DNA from: Stenomitos frigidus_A
GTDB lineage: Bacteria; Cyanobacteriota; Cyanobacteriia; Leptolyngbyales; Leptolyngbyaceae
Direction of reading: 5' to 3'
NCBI RefSeq assembly: GCF_963877135.1
Contig: NZ_CAWNSW010000089.1
Location: 62,001-126,000 of the forward strand
Length of the DNA: 64,000 nucleotides
The notes beneath the pieces are model-generated. The model was not told the origin of the DNA. It made no database searches and worked only from the letters and a program-made list of their open reading frames with translations. Positions 1 to 8,900 of this stretch are shown piece by piece. The translations under genes were made by a program, and so were the position numbers. Positions within the stretch are counted from its first letter, which is position 1. Every line of letters begins with the position of its first letter.

Positions 1-2
1 CA

Positions 3-251
3 CTCATCATTGGTCTTGGCTTGCCCGTCGGCTTAGGGGCCTTAGCGGTGTTTGCCTTAGAGCGCATCGATCGCTCTAGCATCAGCACAGGCAGTTTATG
101 GGGTCTGGTGCTCTGTGTAGCGCTTGTATTTCTCTTGGAGAAGTGGCTGCTCTTCGGATCGCCTGGATTTAGCATGACTGTGCTGGCGCTGATTGCTGTC
201 GGCGTTTTTTGGAAGGGACGCCCCTACTGGCACTCATACAGACGGTGGTAA
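3..251 (+). CDS. C-terminal end of a membrane protein (5' truncated)
   Basis: The reading frame is open from the first bases of the window and stops at 249-251, so only about 82 residues are visible and the true start lies outside. The residues form two or three hydrophobic stretches separated by short charged loops (ALERIDRSS, LLEKW) and end in a basic aromatic tail (PYWHSYRRW). This fits the last membrane spans of an integral inner-membrane or thylakoid protein. No catalytic motif is visible and I do not recognise the family. Confidence 0.6.
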   Translation, partial: LIIGLGLPVGLGALAVFALERIDRSSISTGSLWGLVLCVALVFLLEKWLLFGSPGFSMTVLALIAVGVFWKGRPYWHSYRRW

Positions 252-255
252 TGTT

Positions 256-540
256 CTATGGTGGCGCTGGGTCTGAGGGATCGACTGCTGTCACGAGCCG
301 CTCTAAGACATCCGTCAGGCGATCGAGCCGTTGCAGCGATTCCTGTTGCGCTTCGGTGAGCGTTTGTACCGCATCACTGAGCGCAAAAACTTGGTACCCC
401 TGCTGCTGTACATGGCTTGCAAGCGCATCCAATCGTTGCGATAGGCAATCGACGGTTTCGGTCGTTGCAAGTACCGCTTCACCGATCTGTTGCACAATTA
501 ACTCTAATTCTGGGCGATTTTCAGCATCCACAGTCCGCAA
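256..540 (-). CDS. small coiled-coil protein, unknown function
   Basis: A 94-residue soluble protein read from a TTG start, with a GTG three codons further in as alternative. It is rich in Leu, Gln, Glu and Asp with heptad-like spacing (LSQRLDALASHVQQQG, LQRLDRLTDVLERLV), so it is probably one or two long helices that dimerise. It converges with the truncated membrane protein, leaving 4 bases between the stop codons. There is no signal peptide or membrane segment. I do not recognise a named family; a cytoplasmic structural or adaptor role would be a guess. Confidence 0.5.
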   Translation of the reverse strand: MRTVDAENRPELELIVQQIGEAVLATTETVDCLSQRLDALASHVQQQGYQVFALSDAVQTLTEAQQESLQRLDRLTDVLERLVTAVDPSDPAPP

Positions 541-700
541 ACCTTTAGTGCAAGCGAATAGCCATATTGTTATATCAGTTCAAAGAACGATCGTTGCAGA
601 CTGATCTTGGGTGAGGACGTGGTGTTGCCGTGCCCCTACAAGCGGTGTTACCTGCTCGCTTTAAGTTGTATTAGATTTTAGACCAGTTCGATCAGGTTGC

Positions 701-724
701 AACACCGTCACGTAGAACGGTGTT
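701..724. repeat. hairpin downstream of the SpoIID gene
   Basis: The arms AACACCGT and ACGGTGTT (8 bp, perfect) enclose an 8-base loop. It sits 28 bases past the stop of the minus-strand SpoIID gene. No T-run follows on that strand, so it could be a weak terminator, an RNA-stabilising stem or an interspersed repeat. Confidence 0.35.
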
Positions 725-751
725 ACAGCAGAAAGCAACAGCAACAGCCGC

Positions 752-2002
752 TTACTTGACCTGAATCTTCGCCAGAGTTGTGTTCTGGTAGTATTGCAGC
801 AAAATTTGTTGATAGTTAGTACCACGTTGTGCAAGGTTATAAGCACCCCATTGGCTCAAGCCTAGCCCATGTCCAAAACCACGACCGCTCACCTGAAAGG
901 TCGTAGGTGCAGCTTGCGCTTTTTCTTTACTTGCTTCCAGCACAGGCTGAGGAACAATGCTGAAGAGTGTACTTCTCAGGTTCAGAGCGGTTTGAAGGGC
1001 CTCACCGCTGACGATCTTCTGACCTTTATCGCCCACCACTCGCATTGACTTGATCCGTCCGCATGCAGTTGTTTCCACAGCCTGAAACGAGATGATGTTA
1101 CCCACTCCAGGAATGCGCTTGCTTAAGGCAGTGCGGGAAAATTCTTCTCCCCACTGAGCCACGGGCGATACCTCTGGGAAGTTTTCTTTGACCGATCGCA
1201 GGTAAGGCACTGGACTTGACCACACATCCTCAGAATTTTCGGTACAGCCGCCAGCAGACGAGTGGAAGGCCGCCTCAATAATCTGACCACTGGAGACTAG
1301 CACTTGCTCAGCTGTCGCATTCACCGCCGTCTGTGTGCCCGTTGATTCATCCCGAATGCCTCTATAAACTTGTGATGCCGTTGTGTCTACCACATCATAA
1401 ATGCCGTTGGTCGCTCGTTGGCGATGATACAGCGCATAGGAACGCGCTGCGACTGCCTGTGCTTTCAAGGCTTCCTGGGGCCAGTTGCCGTTCATTTCGC
1501 CACCCAGAACGCTGTAGAGATATTGTTCTAGATCGACGTAGTTGACAGCGATGAGCCCGCTTTTGCCTGGGACAACGAGCGTACGACCACGATACCAGCG
1601 ATCGCCGATATATACGTAGCCGCCTTCCGTTGGCTCAACCCAAAGTTGGCTTGACTGCCAGCGATCGAGGCTAACGCTACCCTGTTTGGGCTGAGCGATA
1701 AAGGCATTCATTGGTGCAATTTCGCCCAAGGGTTGCCCGTTACTACCGCGTACGATCCCTTTCGTCGAACTGCCAATGGCGACCTGACTAACGCCGTTCT
1801 CAACCGCAACTCGTAATTCCAACGCTGCTTCGGCCGGACGACTAACGGCGCTTTCCATCACGGCAAAGGCTGCCATCCAGATAAAGAGTTCCAACCACCG
1901 ACTGCGTCCTTTCAAATGCTTTAGCGTTCTCAGCTGAGAGAACAGTAAAAAGGGGAAGCGTTCCAATGACATTTTCAGAAGTCTCCTCACAGGTTCAAGC
2001 AC
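752..2002 (-). CDS. SpoIID/LytB-domain protein
   Basis: 416 residues. A basic N-terminus is followed by a hydrophobic segment at about 37-53 and an Ala-rich region near 57-60 that could be a signal-peptidase site, so the rest should be periplasmic. The mature part carries the SpoIID/LytB signature: VDLEQYLYSVLGGEM, WPQEALKAQAVAARSYAL, the FHSSAGG block, and a C-terminal GRGFGHGLGLSQWGA block. In spore formers SpoIID is a peptidoglycan lytic transglycosylase and LytB an amidase enhancer; cyanobacterial members presumably act on the cell wall, but their substrate is not established here. A second Met at residue 11 could be the start. Confidence 0.88.
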   Translation of the reverse strand: MLEPVRRLLKMSLERFPFLLFSQLRTLKHLKGRSRWLELFIWMAAFAVMESAVSRPAEAALELRVAVENGVSQVAIGSSTKGIVRGSNGQPLGEIAPMNAFIAQPKQGSVSLDRWQSSQLWVEPTEGGYVYIGDRWYRGRTLVVPGKSGLIAVNYVDLEQYLYSVLGGEMNGNWPQEALKAQAVAARSYALYHRQRATNGIYDVVDTTASQVYRGIRDESTGTQTAVNATAEQVLVSSGQIIEAAFHSSAGGCTENSEDVWSSPVPYLRSVKENFPEVSPVAQWGEEFSRTALSKRIPGVGNIISFQAVETTACGRIKSMRVVGDKGQKIVSGEALQTALNLRSTLFSIVPQPVLEASKEKAQAAPTTFQVSGRGFGHGLGLSQWGAYNLAQRGTNYQQILLQYYQNTTLAKIQVK

Positions 2003-2331
2003 TTAAAAGCAGTCATCATAAAGTAGCCCTGATGCAAAGACGATCGCGCAATCCAAGATAGATTTAGCCAACGAGGCCTAATATACGTCAAATCGCTTTA
2101 GATAGAGTCAACCATTCTGAGGCAAATGTTCCCTCTTGACGCCAGATATACGGCTATTGAGAAAATGCTATGGGTCTCAACCCTTGCATCTTGTGTCTTC
2201 AACAGTTTGTAACGTTTATTAAACCAGATCCTTAAACCGAATTTGTCACTCATTCGTCTTTGTCAAACCCTTATGTCCTTCGCCTATGTCAGTATAGGTT
2301 CAGGAAGAAAATCCGTTTGGAACGCTAAGTT
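2003..2331. other. intergenic region between spoIID-like gene and rnz
   Basis: 329 bases between divergent genes, so both promoters must lie here. A weak -35/-10-like pair (TTGTCA near 2260 and TATGTC near 2284) precedes rnz. I see no RNA gene, repeat or small open frame worth calling. Confidence 0.4.
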
Positions 2332-3285
2332 TTGCAGATTACATTCCTCGGAACCAGTTCTGGTGTGCCAACGCGATCGCGCAATGTTTCTAGCGTGGCG
2401 CTGCGCCTGCCCCAGCGCGCTGAATTTTGGCTGTTTGATTGTGGTGAAGGGACCCAACACCAGCTTCTACGCAGCGAGCTTAAAAGCAGCCAGTTGGCGC
2501 GCATTTTTGTCACCCACATGCATGGCGATCACATCTTTGGCTTGATGGGTCTGCTGGCAAGCTGCGGTTTGGCTGGCAATGTGCAGCGGATGGATATTTA
2601 CGGCCCACCGGATTTGGATGAGTATCTCAAAGCCTGTCGGCGCTACTCGCAAACGCATTTTTCGTACCCGATCAAAGTGCATACGGTACGTCCCGGTGTG
2701 ATTTACGAAGACAGCGAGTTTACGGTGAGCTGTGATCTGCTCAAACATCGTGTGCCTGCTTATGGCTACCGGATTGCTGAGCGCGATCGTCCTGGACATT
2801 TTGACGTGAAACGAGCTGCTGCCTTGGGCATTCCTTCGGGGCCGCTCTATGGCAAGCTGAAGCGTGGTGAGGTTGTTAGCCTACCCGATGGACGACGGGT
2901 AAATGGGGCTGACCTCTGTGGGCCTACAGAAATAGGACGCAAGCTAGCGTACTGTACGGATACGGTTTTTTGCGATACCTCGATCGCGCTGGCACAGGAT
3001 GCCGATGTCTTGATTCATGAAGCAACCTTTGCGCACCAGGATGCGGAACTGGCGTATCAACGTCTGCACTCCACCTCGACGATGGCAGCACAGGTGGCAC
3101 TGGCAGCACAGGTGAAGCGGTTGATTATGACGCATTTCAGCCCTCGCTATGCGCCTGGGAATGACATTGAGCTTAAAGATTTGCTGGCAGAAGCCCGGTC
3201 AATTTTCCCAAACACCGACATGGCTTCAGACTTTTGGACCTATGAGATTCCCCGGAGACAGTCACCTGAACTCGCGACTGTTTGA
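2332..3285 (+). CDS. rnz: ribonuclease Z (tRNA 3'-endonuclease)
   Basis: 317 residues, the usual size of the short bacterial RNase Z. It removes the 3' trailer from tRNA precursors in the cytoplasm. The N-terminus MQITFLGTSSGVPTRSRN is the family opening and fixes a TTG start. The metallo-beta-lactamase motif THMHGDH gives His62, His64, Asp66 and His67 as zinc ligands. Later blocks LIHEATF and LIMTHFSPRY supply the remaining Asp/His ligands and the general acid region. It stands alone on the plus strand and the following gene converges on it. Confidence 0.95.
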   Translation: MQITFLGTSSGVPTRSRNVSSVALRLPQRAEFWLFDCGEGTQHQLLRSELKSSQLARIFVTHMHGDHIFGLMGLLASCGLAGNVQRMDIYGPPDLDEYLKACRRYSQTHFSYPIKVHTVRPGVIYEDSEFTVSCDLLKHRVPAYGYRIAERDRPGHFDVKRAAALGIPSGPLYGKLKRGEVVSLPDGRRVNGADLCGPTEIGRKLAYCTDTVFCDTSIALAQDADVLIHEATFAHQDAELAYQRLHSTSTMAAQVALAAQVKRLIMTHFSPRYAPGNDIELKDLLAEARSIFPNTDMASDFWTYEIPRRQSPELATV

Positions 3286-3332
3286 CGGAATAATTGCGAG
3301 CAGGCAACGTTGATCTACTACCCCTTTCTTGA

Positions 3333-3752
3333 CTAGCTGTTGGCTTGGCGGAGTCGATCGCGCACTTGTCCCATTCTGGCTTGGCTACTGATTGGGGCGC
3401 GTGGCTGAGGCAATTCAGTATTCGGCCATCCTGGCAAATCGATGCAAGGACATTCAAGGGCTGCAACGCCTTGAACCTTTACAGGTTTCGGCATCTCACA
3501 GCGAGAGCACGGATCAATCTCCCAGAGGGGGCTTAATAGTTCTGCGATCGTTTGCTGAGTACCTTCGAGATAGCAGTCGCCTGCATCTGCTGAACGAACT
3601 TGCTGCCAACAGTCCTCAAATTCCTGGCTGTAGCGATCGCCCTGAATGACTGAACGAGGCAACACGGCACTTTTACCACCATGAAGCAAAAGCCGTTTGC
3701 CTAACTGAAACCAATAGGCGAGATACTGCTTAACCTGTTGTTCTGATGCCAT
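3333..3752 (-). CDS. conserved cyanobacterial hypothetical protein
   Basis: 139 residues, no signal peptide or membrane segment. Cysteines cluster in the middle (DPCSRCEMPKPV and ECPCIDLPGW), a C-x2-C ... C-x-C pattern that might bind a metal. The N-terminal half is helical with a basic patch (YWFQLGKRLLLHGGK). It converges on rnz with 47 bases between the stops. I do not recognise a named family and offer no function. Confidence 0.55.
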   Translation of the reverse strand: MASEQQVKQYLAYWFQLGKRLLLHGGKSAVLPRSVIQGDRYSQEFEDCWQQVRSADAGDCYLEGTQQTIAELLSPLWEIDPCSRCEMPKPVKVQGVAALECPCIDLPGWPNTELPQPRAPISSQARMGQVRDRLRQANS

Positions 3753-3966
3753 AACGTAAAAGCAAAGGGCGCAAAGTGCCCTCCAATAGTTGAGTGAATT
3801 GCTCTACTCCCCTCATGGCGCTTCTGTCACTAACAGGTCTTCTGCCAAAGGTGGAATTTCAAAGGGATTTTGTCTGATGAGATTCTGTTTGATTGTTCCA
3901 TGCTAGTCTGCGCAGTCCTGCTTCTACTGACTGCAAATCTGTATCTATATTTAAGTTCTTGGCGAT

Positions 3967-3999
3967 CGGGAGGGGGTAGGGAGTGGGGAGGAGGGGGAG
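3967..3999. repeat. G-rich heptanucleotide STRR
   Basis: Degenerate tandem heptamers of the GGGAGTA/GGGAGTG type just downstream of cobU. The same family occurs at 5851-5885, 9480-9509 and 27647-27683. Confidence 0.6.
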
Positions 4000-4000
4000 C

Positions 4001-4579
4001 TTAAAGCTCAAAATTTCTACGCTCTACGCTTGCTTTTTCTAGTGGCACGCCCAATGTGCTTAAGTTCAGGACGTGACCACCAGTCACTAGGTAAACGGGC
4101 TGCGCGATCGCGCCAATTTGGCGCGTTAGCATGCCGAGCCGATCGCGAAACAAGCGTCCCACTGGATAGGCAGGTACCACACCCCAGCCTGTTTCTTCTG
4201 CGACAAAAATGATGTCGCTGGTTGCGTGCTGGAGGCTTTCCAGCAGATTGTGCAGGGTTTTGCTCCAGGTGGCTTCGTCTTGCTCTAAGAGGTTCGCGAG
4301 CCAAGTGCCTAGGGAGTCCACCAAAAGACAGCTATTGGATGGGGCTGTTTGAATCGTTTCAGCTAGCGCGATCGGGACGGTTAGCGTTTGCCAGGTGGAG
4401 GGACGCCGCTGTTGATGTTGCTCAATGCGTTGCTGCCACTCGCGATCGCTTGTATCGATCTGAGCCGTCGCCACGTAAAGGACGGACTTACCGGAGCGCT
4501 TTGCTAGTGTTTCTGCCCATTCACTCTTGCCCGATCGGGCGGGTCCCGTTACCAGAATAAGCTGATGCTCAGAAACCAT
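4001..4579 (-). CDS. cobU: adenosylcobinamide kinase / adenosylcobinamide-phosphate guanylyltransferase
   Basis: 192 residues, normal for CobU/CobP. The enzyme phosphorylates adenosylcobinamide and then transfers GMP from GTP to it, in the nucleotide-loop assembly of cobalamin synthesis. The P-loop GPARSGKS is at residues 12-19. The family blocks VLYVATAQ, RPSTWQT, CLLVDSLGTWLANLL and FVAEETGWGVVP follow in order, and near the C-terminus LVTGGHVLNL. No other cobalamin gene is visible in the window, so it stands as a single transcription unit. Confidence 0.93.
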   Translation of the reverse strand: MVSEHQLILVTGPARSGKSEWAETLAKRSGKSVLYVATAQIDTSDREWQQRIEQHQQRRPSTWQTLTVPIALAETIQTAPSNSCLLVDSLGTWLANLLEQDEATWSKTLHNLLESLQHATSDIIFVAEETGWGVVPAYPVGRLFRDRLGMLTRQIGAIAQPVYLVTGGHVLNLSTLGVPLEKASVERRNFEL

Positions 4580-4872
4580 AGTGCTGCGTTGCCATGCTTA
4601 CTTCAAGTCTGGATCAGGTTCTAGTATCCATCTGTTCACGCATTGGCGTACTGTTTGCCAATTTAGGCAGGCAGCCCATGGAAGCGAGCGATCTCGCCTC
4701 TGCGTAAGCTGATGCAGGCTTAGGACTTGTTAAAAAATAACTGCATACTTTTGGCTTAGCTATCAGCTATCAGCTTTTCTCTAATGGCTGACCGCTGACC
4801 GCTGATGGCTGACCGCTACAGTCCATGACGTTATCTCTTTACAGCCCCTTAAAGTCTACTTGAGGCAGCCTA
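4580..4872. other. non-coding region with heptamer repeats
   Basis: About 290 bases upstream of cobU. It holds the heptamer repeats described at 4758-4817 and runs into the 21-bp array that starts at 4873. I see no gene. Confidence 0.45.
4758..4817. repeat. two adjacent heptanucleotide STRRs
   Basis: AGCTATC occurs twice in tandem (4758-4771) with a third degenerate copy. GCTGACC follows at 4787, 4794 and 4808, with the variant GCTGATG at 4801. Both have an exact 7-base period, the unit length of classical cyanobacterial STRRs. Confidence 0.7.
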
Positions 4873-5166
4873 ATATCGAGTTGCGCCATGTTTGAACTGA
4901 GTCGAGCGATCGTTCCAGCCACTTGAGTTTGTTCCAGGTGCAGTTGAGTCCTAGTTGAGTTGGGTCGAGCGATCGTTGAGCATTATCAAGCTAGCTCTGG
5001 GTGAAGTCGAGTCACAGTTTTGCTCAGTCGAGCTAGCTCTGGGTGAAGTCGAGCCATGTTTTAGCTCAGTCAGGCTAGCTCTGAGCTAGGTCGAGTCATA
5101 CATTAGCTCAGTCGGGCTAGCTCTAAGCTGAGTTAAGCATGTTTAACGCTGAGTCAACCTGCTTAC
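4873..5166. repeat. 21-bp tandem repeat array, 14 degenerate units
   Basis: Fourteen consecutive 21-base units start at 4873, 4894, 4915 and so on to 5146, with no insertion or deletion. Units alternate partly between a form containing GAGTCGAGCGATCGTT (4894, 4957) or its variant CAGTCGAGCTAGCTCT (5020, 5062, 5104) and a form such as GGGTGAAGTCGAG plus CATGTTT (4999, 5041), giving a 42-base higher-order period in the centre. The HIP1 core CGATCG is kept in two units and has become CTAGCT in others. Stops interrupt the minus-strand heptapeptide frame in at least three units, so it is probably not coding now. Confidence 0.8.
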
Positions 5167-5318
5167 GGGGTGCCTTGAGCAGCACTTGGCTCCGCTTTGG
5201 CGCGTCTGTGACCCATTGCTTTGAATCGTTCGCCGAGTTAGTCGGCAACGCTCTTAAGCCCAAGGGCATGTTTGGCGGCTGTTTTCAAAAAAGTCGGGGA
5301 TCTGAAGGTCTAGCAGAT

Positions 5319-5501
5319 CTAAAAAGCCTTCGGTAAGCCTGCCTGCTTCAACACTGCATTGGCTGTATGGCGAGACTTGATGAAACCGTCTACAACAAAG
5401 CGGCGATCGGTAATGGGGCTGTACCAGATTTCATGATCTCCTTTGCCCTGGCGCTCAAAGGAGCAGCCTGCGTCTGCCAGTCGCTTCTTGAGTGCTGCCA
5501 T
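5319..5501 (-). CDS. HicA-like mRNA-interferase toxin
   Basis: 60 residues, the usual HicA size. HicA toxins are small double-stranded-RNA-binding-fold ribonucleases that cut mRNA and are held inactive by HicB. The start LKKRLADAGCSFERQGKGDH matches the HicA pattern of an amphipathic helix followed by G-x-G-[SD]-H, with His23 the expected catalytic residue. FVVDGFIKSRHTANAVLKQAG fits the second half. It lies 29 bases after the partner antitoxin gene on the same strand, consistent with co-transcription. The ribosome site is weak, as expected for a toxin expressed through coupling. Confidence 0.75.
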   Translation of the reverse strand: MAALKKRLADAGCSFERQGKGDHEIWYSPITDRRFVVDGFIKSRHTANAVLKQAGLPKAF

Positions 5502-5530
5502 AGCGTTGCAGTCATAGGCGAAGCAGCCAT

Positions 5531-5776
5531 TTAGGAGGCCACCTGAATGAGTTCCTGCCGATGGCTGGTAAGTTGCACCGCGATCGCGCCTGCATAATCA
5601 GCAGCAATCACATGATTGAGCACCAGCAGATCGGGGATTAGATCCCGAAGCTTTCGGCTCAGCGCCTCAATGGTATCGGCTTCAGTGGCTAAGCCTGGCA
5701 CATCGTCGCTCGTTGCCACCCAAACCGAGGCATCGTTGTCCCAGACGGCATCGACCTGATAGACGATCGGTTCCAT
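5531..5776 (-). CDS. HicB-like antitoxin (DUF1902 type)
   Basis: 81 residues. The DUF1902/HicB partial RNase H-like fold is visible in YQVDAVWDNDASVWVATSDD followed by VPGLATEADT and IEALSRKLRDLIPDLL. It is the first gene of the pair and should neutralise the HicA-like product encoded next to it. The order antitoxin then toxin is common for this DUF1902 type. There is no recognisable C-terminal DNA-binding domain, so autoregulation, if any, would need another route. Divergent from the WD40-TIR gene, with 151 bases between the two starts. Confidence 0.7.
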   Translation of the reverse strand: MEPIVYQVDAVWDNDASVWVATSDDVPGLATEADTIEALSRKLRDLIPDLLVLNHVIAADYAGAIAVQLTSHRQELIQVAS

Positions 5777-5850
5777 GTTTGCCTCTCTTGAGCGTTAGCG
5801 TTAGCCTGCGCGATCGTACTCATCGCCTCTCCAGTGTAAAACATGACTCA

Positions 5851-5885
5851 CCCCCACTCCCCACTCCCCACTCCCTACTCCCTTT
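5851..5885. repeat. heptanucleotide STRR (CCCCACT type)
   Basis: CCCCACT repeats in exact 7-base period, changing to CCCTACT at the end. It is the reverse complement of the GGGAGT family seen at other loci and lies immediately before a TATAAT box. Confidence 0.75.
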
Positions 5886-5887
5886 CC

Positions 5888-5893
5888 TATAAT
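5888..5893 (+). promoter_or_regulatory. candidate -10 box for the WD40-TIR gene
   Basis: A perfect TATAAT abuts the STRR. No good -35 hexamer is present, since that region is the STRR itself. If real, transcription would begin near 5900, which argues against the TTG at 5898 and for the ATG at 5928 as start. Confidence 0.45.
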
Positions 5894-5927
5894 CAAGTTG
5901 CGGCAACAAAAACTCCCTCCTCCCACC

Positions 5928-8900
5928 ATGCCCCCATCCGAATTCCTCCCCGACTTGCCCAACTACGACCCCGAACCTGCCGATGGCGTGCGCGTGGGTG
6001 AATCACCCGTACCCGGACTGACCCTACGACGGATTTTGCGGGGACATGAAGATGACATCGGTCGGATTGCCTGGTCACCCGATGGTTCACTGCTTGCCTC
6101 ACCTTCAGACGATACAACTATCCGCATTTGGGATGTCGCTAGCAGCAGAGCGTTACAAACATTGCAAGGGGATGGCGAAATTAACAGCGTAGCGTGGTCG
6201 CCTAATACTCAGCGCCTCGCCTCGGATAATTCTTCTGGTAATACAATCTGCTTGTGGAACGTGGCTAGCGGTAAGCCTTTACAAACTTTGAAAGGGCATA
6301 CCGACATAGTTTGGAGCGTGAAGTGGTCACCTGATGGTCAGCGTCTCGCTTCGGGTTCTCAAGATCAAACCATCTGCCTATGGGATACGGTTAGTGGCAA
6401 GAAACTACAAAGTTTACGAGGGCACACCAGCTGGATTCAAAGCGTAGCGTGGTCACCTGATGGTCAGCACCTCGCTTCGAGTTCTGGTGACGACACCATC
6501 CGCTTATGGGACGCGACCAGCGGCAAGCATTTACATACTCTGCAAGGGCATACTAACTCGGTTTACACTGTGGAATGGTTGCGAGATAGTCAGCGCCTCT
6601 TGTCGGCTTCGGCTGACAACACCATTCGCCTATGGGATGCAACCAGTGGTAAGACATTGCAAATGTTGGAGGTTCATTCAGGCTATGTTAGATGCATCGC
6701 TCTTTCCACTAATGATAAGTGGTTGGCTTCCAAGAGCAGTGATAATACCGTCCGTATATGGCGTTGTGACACCTGGGCATGCGTGGCGGTGATAAATGAA
6801 GCAAGTGACACCTACGATCCCAGTGTTGCCTTCCACCCCAGCCTTCCCTTGCTAGCAACACTGGGAGAAAAAGATTGTACGATTCGCATCTGGGAGTTAG
6901 ACGAGAGCCTTTTGCTCGGACAGGCGCAGAAAAGCGTCCACTATACAACCGCAAAAATTGTCCTGGTCGGGGATTCCGGTGTAGGCAAAACGGGTTTGGG
7001 CTATCGGCTCGCGCAAAACGAATTCAAGGAACACGCCTCCACCCACGGTCAGCAGTTCTGGGTGATTGATGAACTGGGCAAAACCCGCAAGGACGGCACG
7101 CAATGCGAAGCGGTGCTCTGGGATCTGGCAGGTCAGCATGTGTATCGCTCCATCCACTCCATCTTTTTAGACCATGTGAATGCCTCGCTGGTCTTGTTTG
7201 ACCCCAGCAACCGTCAAGATCCACTTAAAGGGGCAGAGTTCTGGCTGGAGCAGCTAAAAGGAAACGCTCAACTACCGCCCAGCGTGTTGGTCGGGGCACG
7301 GGTGGATCGCGGTGCGCCCGCCCTCTCCCAGCAAGACCTGGAGCAGTTTTGCCAGCGCTACGGCATCAGCGGTGGCTATATCAGCACCAGCGCCATGACG
7401 GGTGACGGGCTACCAGAACTGCTGGAGCGTCTCAAAGCTCAGATCCCCTGGGACGAGATGACCACTACCGTCACCACCGTCACCTTCAAGCGCATTAAAG
7501 ACTACGTGCTGGCACTCAAGGAACAGCCCGATCGCAAAAATGTACTGGTCAGTCCAGCAGAGTTGCGCGTCTTACTTGAGACCTCGCTTGAGACCTCGGA
7601 GGTTTCCGAAACCGACCAGGTCTGGACGTTCACTGATGCCGAGATGATGACCGCCGTGGGGCATCTGGAAAATCATGGCTATGTATCTATCCTGCGGAGT
7701 TCTGCGGGTGAGCAATCGATCTTGCTCAGGCCCGAATTGCTGGTGGGTCTGGCAGCGTCGATCGTGCTCCAGGCAGACAAACACCCCCGCGAACTGGGAG
7801 CCATCAATGAAGCGGAACTGCTAAAGGGCAACTATGCCTTTGATGAACTCAAGGGTCTGGAGCCAGCCGAACAGCAGCTTTTGCTGGATGCCGCCGTGCT
7901 GCGCTTTCTCGATCACAGCATTTGTTTCCGCGAAACCCTGGACACCGATACGCTGTTGATCTTTCCAGCACTCATCAAGCAAAAGCGCCCTCTGCAAGAC
8001 GATACTCCCTTCAGCGACGATATTTCCTACATCGTGCGCGGTCGGGTCGAAAACATCTACGCCACGCTGGTGGTCTTGCTCGGCTACACGCCCTCCTTTC
8101 TCCGCATCAATCACTGGCAAAACCAGGCGCAGTACGAAATGGACGCGGGGCAAATCTGCGGCTTTCGCATGCTGGCAGACCGTGAAGGCGAGATTGAACT
8201 GGTGCTCTACTACGGCGACCAGATGCCCACCAGCGGACGCACCGCGTTTCAAACCCTGTTTGAACAGTTCCTCTATCAACGCGAAGTCGAAGTCACCCGC
8301 TTTCCACCTGTTCTCTGTGAGAACCATCACCGCCTGGAGCGTACCACTGTCACCAAGCGCAGTCGGGAGGGCAAGACCTTTGCCTTCTGTGAGGAGTGCG
8401 GCAGCAAAGTGGATCTCCCAGCCGCGCAACCTGCTAGCATTGGCACCAGCGCCTCTAGCTGGCTGCAACGGGAAGAAGCGATCGCCCGCCTGCGGAATAC
8501 CTATGAAACCCACCTTTCCAATGTCAAAGGCTACCGTCGCCAATGGGCGGCTCCCCGCTGCCACCTCAGCTATGTGCCAGCCCAGGAAACCTGGGCTAAA
8601 ATCTTCCAGCATGATTTGCGGGATGCGGGCATTTATTTGGTGAGCGATGTGGCACAGGTTCAACCTGATGATTATGTCGTGGTGTTGGATACGCCTGCCT
8701 ATCAGCAAGCATGGCAACAATCTGCGGCAGCGCTGAAAGACGATCGCACCTTGATTCAGTCACGTTTAGTCAGCAAGAAGCGCCTGCTTTCCCTTGTCCT
8801 GGAAAGCAAAACCACATCAGCTTCCTCGCATGATTTGCGTGGGTGCAAACCTGGCGACTTTTGCAATCCCTCCCACTATCCTGTCAGCCTGTTTGATTTG

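Noticed and set aside
4873..5166. Possible CRISPR array
   Set aside because: Units are directly adjacent with no unique spacers and no constant repeat; it is a degenerate 21-bp tandem array.
5139..5336. Plus-strand open frame between the repeat array and hicA
   Set aside because: It begins in repeat DNA, has no family features and overlaps the HicA-like gene.
7821..8720. Long minus-strand frame of 299 codons inside the WD40-TIR gene
   Set aside because: Shadow of the GC-biased coding strand; the plus-strand gene has clear domains throughout.
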